This document shows positions 62,301 through 64,000 of a stretch of 64,000 nucleotides of DNA, one piece after another. Positions within the stretch are counted from its first letter, which is position 1, and each line of letters starts with the position of its first letter. The stretch covers positions 355,106 to 419,105 of the forward strand of contig NZ_VJYI01000010.1 in assembly GCF_008065375.1 (NCBI RefSeq), read 5' to 3'. The notes under the pieces are model-generated. The model was not told where the DNA came from, did not search any database, and was given only the letters and a program-made list of their open reading frames with translations. Origin of the DNA: Nonomuraea sp. SYSU D8015. Its GTDB lineage: Bacteria > Actinomycetota > Actinomycetes > Streptosporangiales > Streptosporangiaceae. Position numbers and translations under genes: made by a program.

Positions 62301-62434
62301 GAGCGAACCGAGCAGGGAGGCTGAGGCACATTCCAGGCGTCCCGGGTGTTACGTTGAATTGAAGTAGCCAGTCCAGCAGAAGCGACGAGCAAATAAGCTG
62401 TGCCGGGTGACCGGTCAGGAATACGGAGCAGCCC

Positions 62435-62905
62435 GTGTTGCAGATGGAGGTCGTGGGCGTACGAGTTGAAATGCCCACAAATCAGCCGATCGTCTTGCTC
62501 AAGGAGGCACACGGGGAGCGGTTCCTTCCTATATGGATCGGCATGACCGAAGCGACGGCCATCGCCTTGGCCCAGGCGGAGGAGCCTCCGCCGCGGCCGC
62601 TCACCCACGACCTCTTCCGAGACGTCCTGAGCGCTCTGGGCGTCGGCCTGCGAGCGGTCAACATCGTCGCCCTGCGCGACGGCATCTTCTTCGCCGACCT
62701 GGTGTTCTCCAACGGCGTGGAGGTGAGCGCGCGGCCGTCCGACTCGATCGCGCTCGCGCTGCGCACCGGAGCACGCATCTTCGCCAGCGAGGAGGTGGTC
62801 CAGGAGGCCGGCGTGGTCATCCCCGACGACCAAGAGGACGAGGTGGAGAAGTTCAGGGAGTTCCTTGACACGATCACTCCCGAAGACTTCGGCAGGGCGG
62901 GGTAG
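62435..62905 (+). CDS. Bifunctional nuclease family protein (DUF151)
   Basis: The product is 156 residues. The DUF151 pattern is VVGVRVEMPTNQPIVLLKEA, LPIWIGMTEATAIALA, and RPSDSIALALRTGA. The position matches Rv1829 of mycobacteria. GTG at 62435 is used; an ATG three codons later is also possible. Its biochemical function in actinobacteria is not settled. Confidence 0.9.
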   Translation: MLQMEVVGVRVEMPTNQPIVLLKEAHGERFLPIWIGMTEATAIALAQAEEPPPRPLTHDLFRDVLSALGVGLRAVNIVALRDGIFFADLVFSNGVEVSARPSDSIALALRTGARIFASEEVVQEAGVVIPDDQEDEVEKFREFLDTITPEDFGRAG

Positions 62906-63052
62906 GTATTTCGGTGCATTTACGCTTCACGACGCGCCGAGCCGGATCGTTGACTGAGCATGGTCGCGGTCCTACGGTGCAAGTGAAACCCGTGGTCGCC
63001 CTATGTGAACCCCCAGATCAGGCCACGGGATGAGAGAAAGCCGGAGGTCCGC

Positions 63053-63673
63053 GTGGCGGTCAGCAGCGGCGAGGGAAAGACGGCCGGCCAGGAAGATCCG
63101 GTGCGGCGCGAGGACGCGCGGCAGCGTGCCGGGGAGCAGGGTCTGCTCTTCGACGAGCAGCCGGCGGCGTTGCCGGGCGACATCGGATACCGCGGGCCCA
63201 CGGCCTGCGCGGCGGCCGGCATCACCTACAGGCAGCTCGACTACTGGGCGCGCACGGGCCTGGTGGAGCCCACGATAAGGGCCGCGCAAGGCTCGGGCTC
63301 GCAGCGGCTCTACAGCTTCCGCGACATCCTGGTGCTCAAAGTCGTCAAGCGGCTCCTCGACACCGGGGTGTCGCTGCAGCAGATCCGCACGGCCGTGCAG
63401 CACCTGCGTGATCGCGGGGTCGCCGACCTCGCCCAGATCACGCTCATGAGCGACGGCGTCAGCGTCTACGAGTGCACCTCGGCCGACGAGGTGATCGACC
63501 TGCTCCAGGGCGGCCAGGGCGTGTTCGGCATCGCGCTCGGCCGGGTCTGGCGGGAGGTCGAGGGATCTCTCGCGGAGCTGCCGGGGGAAAGAGCGGCGGT
63601 CGAGGACACCGTCCCGGCCGACCACCCCGCTGACGAGCTCGCCCGGCGCCGACGCGCCCGACGCATAGGCTAG
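63053..63673 (+). CDS. MerR family regulator (Rv1830-like)
   Basis: The product is 206 residues from a GTG at 63053, five bases after GGAGG (63043-63047); the frame is open to a GTG at 63005 that lacks such a site. The HTH reads RGPTACAAAGITYRQLDYWARTGLVEPT. The order FHA-MerR-DUF151-MerR equals mycobacterial Rv1827-Rv1830. The TAG stop coincides with the probable left edge of an IS630-type element, so the last residues may have been altered by the insertion. Confidence 0.9.
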   Translation: MAVSSGEGKTAGQEDPVRREDARQRAGEQGLLFDEQPAALPGDIGYRGPTACAAAGITYRQLDYWARTGLVEPTIRAAQGSGSQRLYSFRDILVLKVVKRLLDTGVSLQQIRTAVQHLRDRGVADLAQITLMSDGVSVYECTSADEVIDLLQGGQGVFGIALGRVWREVEGSLAELPGERAAVEDTVPADHPADELARRRRARRIG

Positions 63674-64000
63674 TGTCATACGCCTGAAATCCGTCGGTTA
63701 AGTTCATATGCTGGCGGACATGGCGCATTCAGGACCGACGGCAGTGGAGATCCATCTGACTGAGGCTGAGCGGGCTCGGCTGATCGGCATGTCCGCGGAG
63801 CCGTCACGGGTGGCGATCCGGGCGAAGATCGTGCTGGCCTGTGCGGAGCCGGGATCCAGTAACGCGCAGGTGGCGCGGGAGTTGGGCATCGCCGTGGGCA
63901 CGGTGCGTAAATGGCGTGCCGCCTTCGCCGAGGGCGGGCTGGGCGCCTTGGTCGATGAGGCCCGCACGGGGCGGCCCAAGGCGGAGTTGACGGTCACCGA
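63671..64000 (+). mobile_element. IS630-type insertion sequence, 5' part
   Basis: A transposase gene begins at 63708. IS630 elements insert at TA, and the TAG at 63671-63673 followed by GTGTCATACGCCTG looks like a target TA and terminal inverted repeat. The right end is beyond the window, so the repeat cannot be confirmed. Confidence 0.65.
63708..64000 (+). CDS. IS630-type transposase, N-terminal part
   Basis: The visible 97 residues contain the N-terminal helix-turn-helix of IS630-type transposases: LTEAERARLIGMSAEPSRVA, IRAKIVLACAEPGSSNAQVA, RELGIAVGTVRKWRAAF and LGALVDEARTGRPK. The DDE catalytic domain would follow outside the window. Start is ATG 63708, or ATG 63720. No frameshift is seen in the visible part. 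Confidence 0.85.
   Translation, partial: MLADMAHSGPTAVEIHLTEAERARLIGMSAEPSRVAIRAKIVLACAEPGSSNAQVARELGIAVGTVRKWRAAFAEGGLGALVDEARTGRPKAELTVT

Overview
The window is from a high-GC actinomycete chromosome with an integrated phage at its left end. Positions 1 to about 16,390 are a tailed-phage late region, visibly less GC-rich than the rest. From about 16,395 to the end the DNA is very GC-rich, starts are often GTG, and four-base ATGA or GTGA gene overlaps are common. The gene content (fused TrpEG, an FHA/MerR/DUF151/MerR cluster like mycobacterial garA-Rv1828-Rv1829-Rv1830, ThyX, a two-domain mannose-1-phosphate guanylyltransferase) fits a filamentous actinomycete. Streptosporangiales is my guess from general similarity, not from a search.

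Prophage (1-16,393, left end outside the window). On the plus strand come a small secreted or membrane protein, an HNH nuclease, both terminase subunits, portal, prohead protease, HK97-type capsid, connector and tail genes, a pair of tail chaperones joined by a -1 frameshift, a short tape measure, a distal tail protein with an inserted lectin-like domain, hub and fibre genes, and a run of hairpins. A large serine integrase faces them at 14,879-16,378. No lysis, repressor or replication genes are present, so these should lie further left. The right end interrupts an ABC-2 permease gene, of which only the first 95 codons remain.

16,394-31,066. Leftward operon: acyl-CoA dehydrogenase, APH-type kinase, ABC ATPase, broken permease. 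Then a CPBP protease, DUF6285, a DUF3311-plus-MctP-like transporter pair, a VOC/AhpD-like pair, an SDR, a WYL regulator with an S15-type hydrolase, a DUF4394 secreted protein, and fused anthranilate synthase. The last is preceded by a classical tryptophan attenuator whose 13-residue leader peptide carries two adjacent Trp codons.

31,072-53,900. A TetR-controlled operon (short P450, SDR, TetR) with a perfect operator palindrome; a large secreted subtilisin; a possible IS200/IS605 remnant; a FluG-like amidohydrolase; HAD, MarR and DoxX genes with paired operators; thyX; a MoaD-like protein beside a beta-propeller protein; an XRE regulator; two secreted sialidase-like propellers; a flavohaemoglobin-like protein; a C26 amidotransferase relative lacking its cysteine; esterase, enoyl-CoA hydratase, hemerythrin and methyltransferase genes.

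53,932-64,000. A two-component system, a small membrane protein, trpF, a probable GNAT pseudogene, a CDP-alcohol phosphatidyltransferase with the mannose-1-phosphate guanylyltransferase-like fusion, the garA-like cluster, and the start of an IS630-type element cut by the window edge. The main observations are the trp attenuator, the phage-split transporter, several enzyme-family members lacking key residues, and a set of clean palindromic operators next to identifiable regulators.
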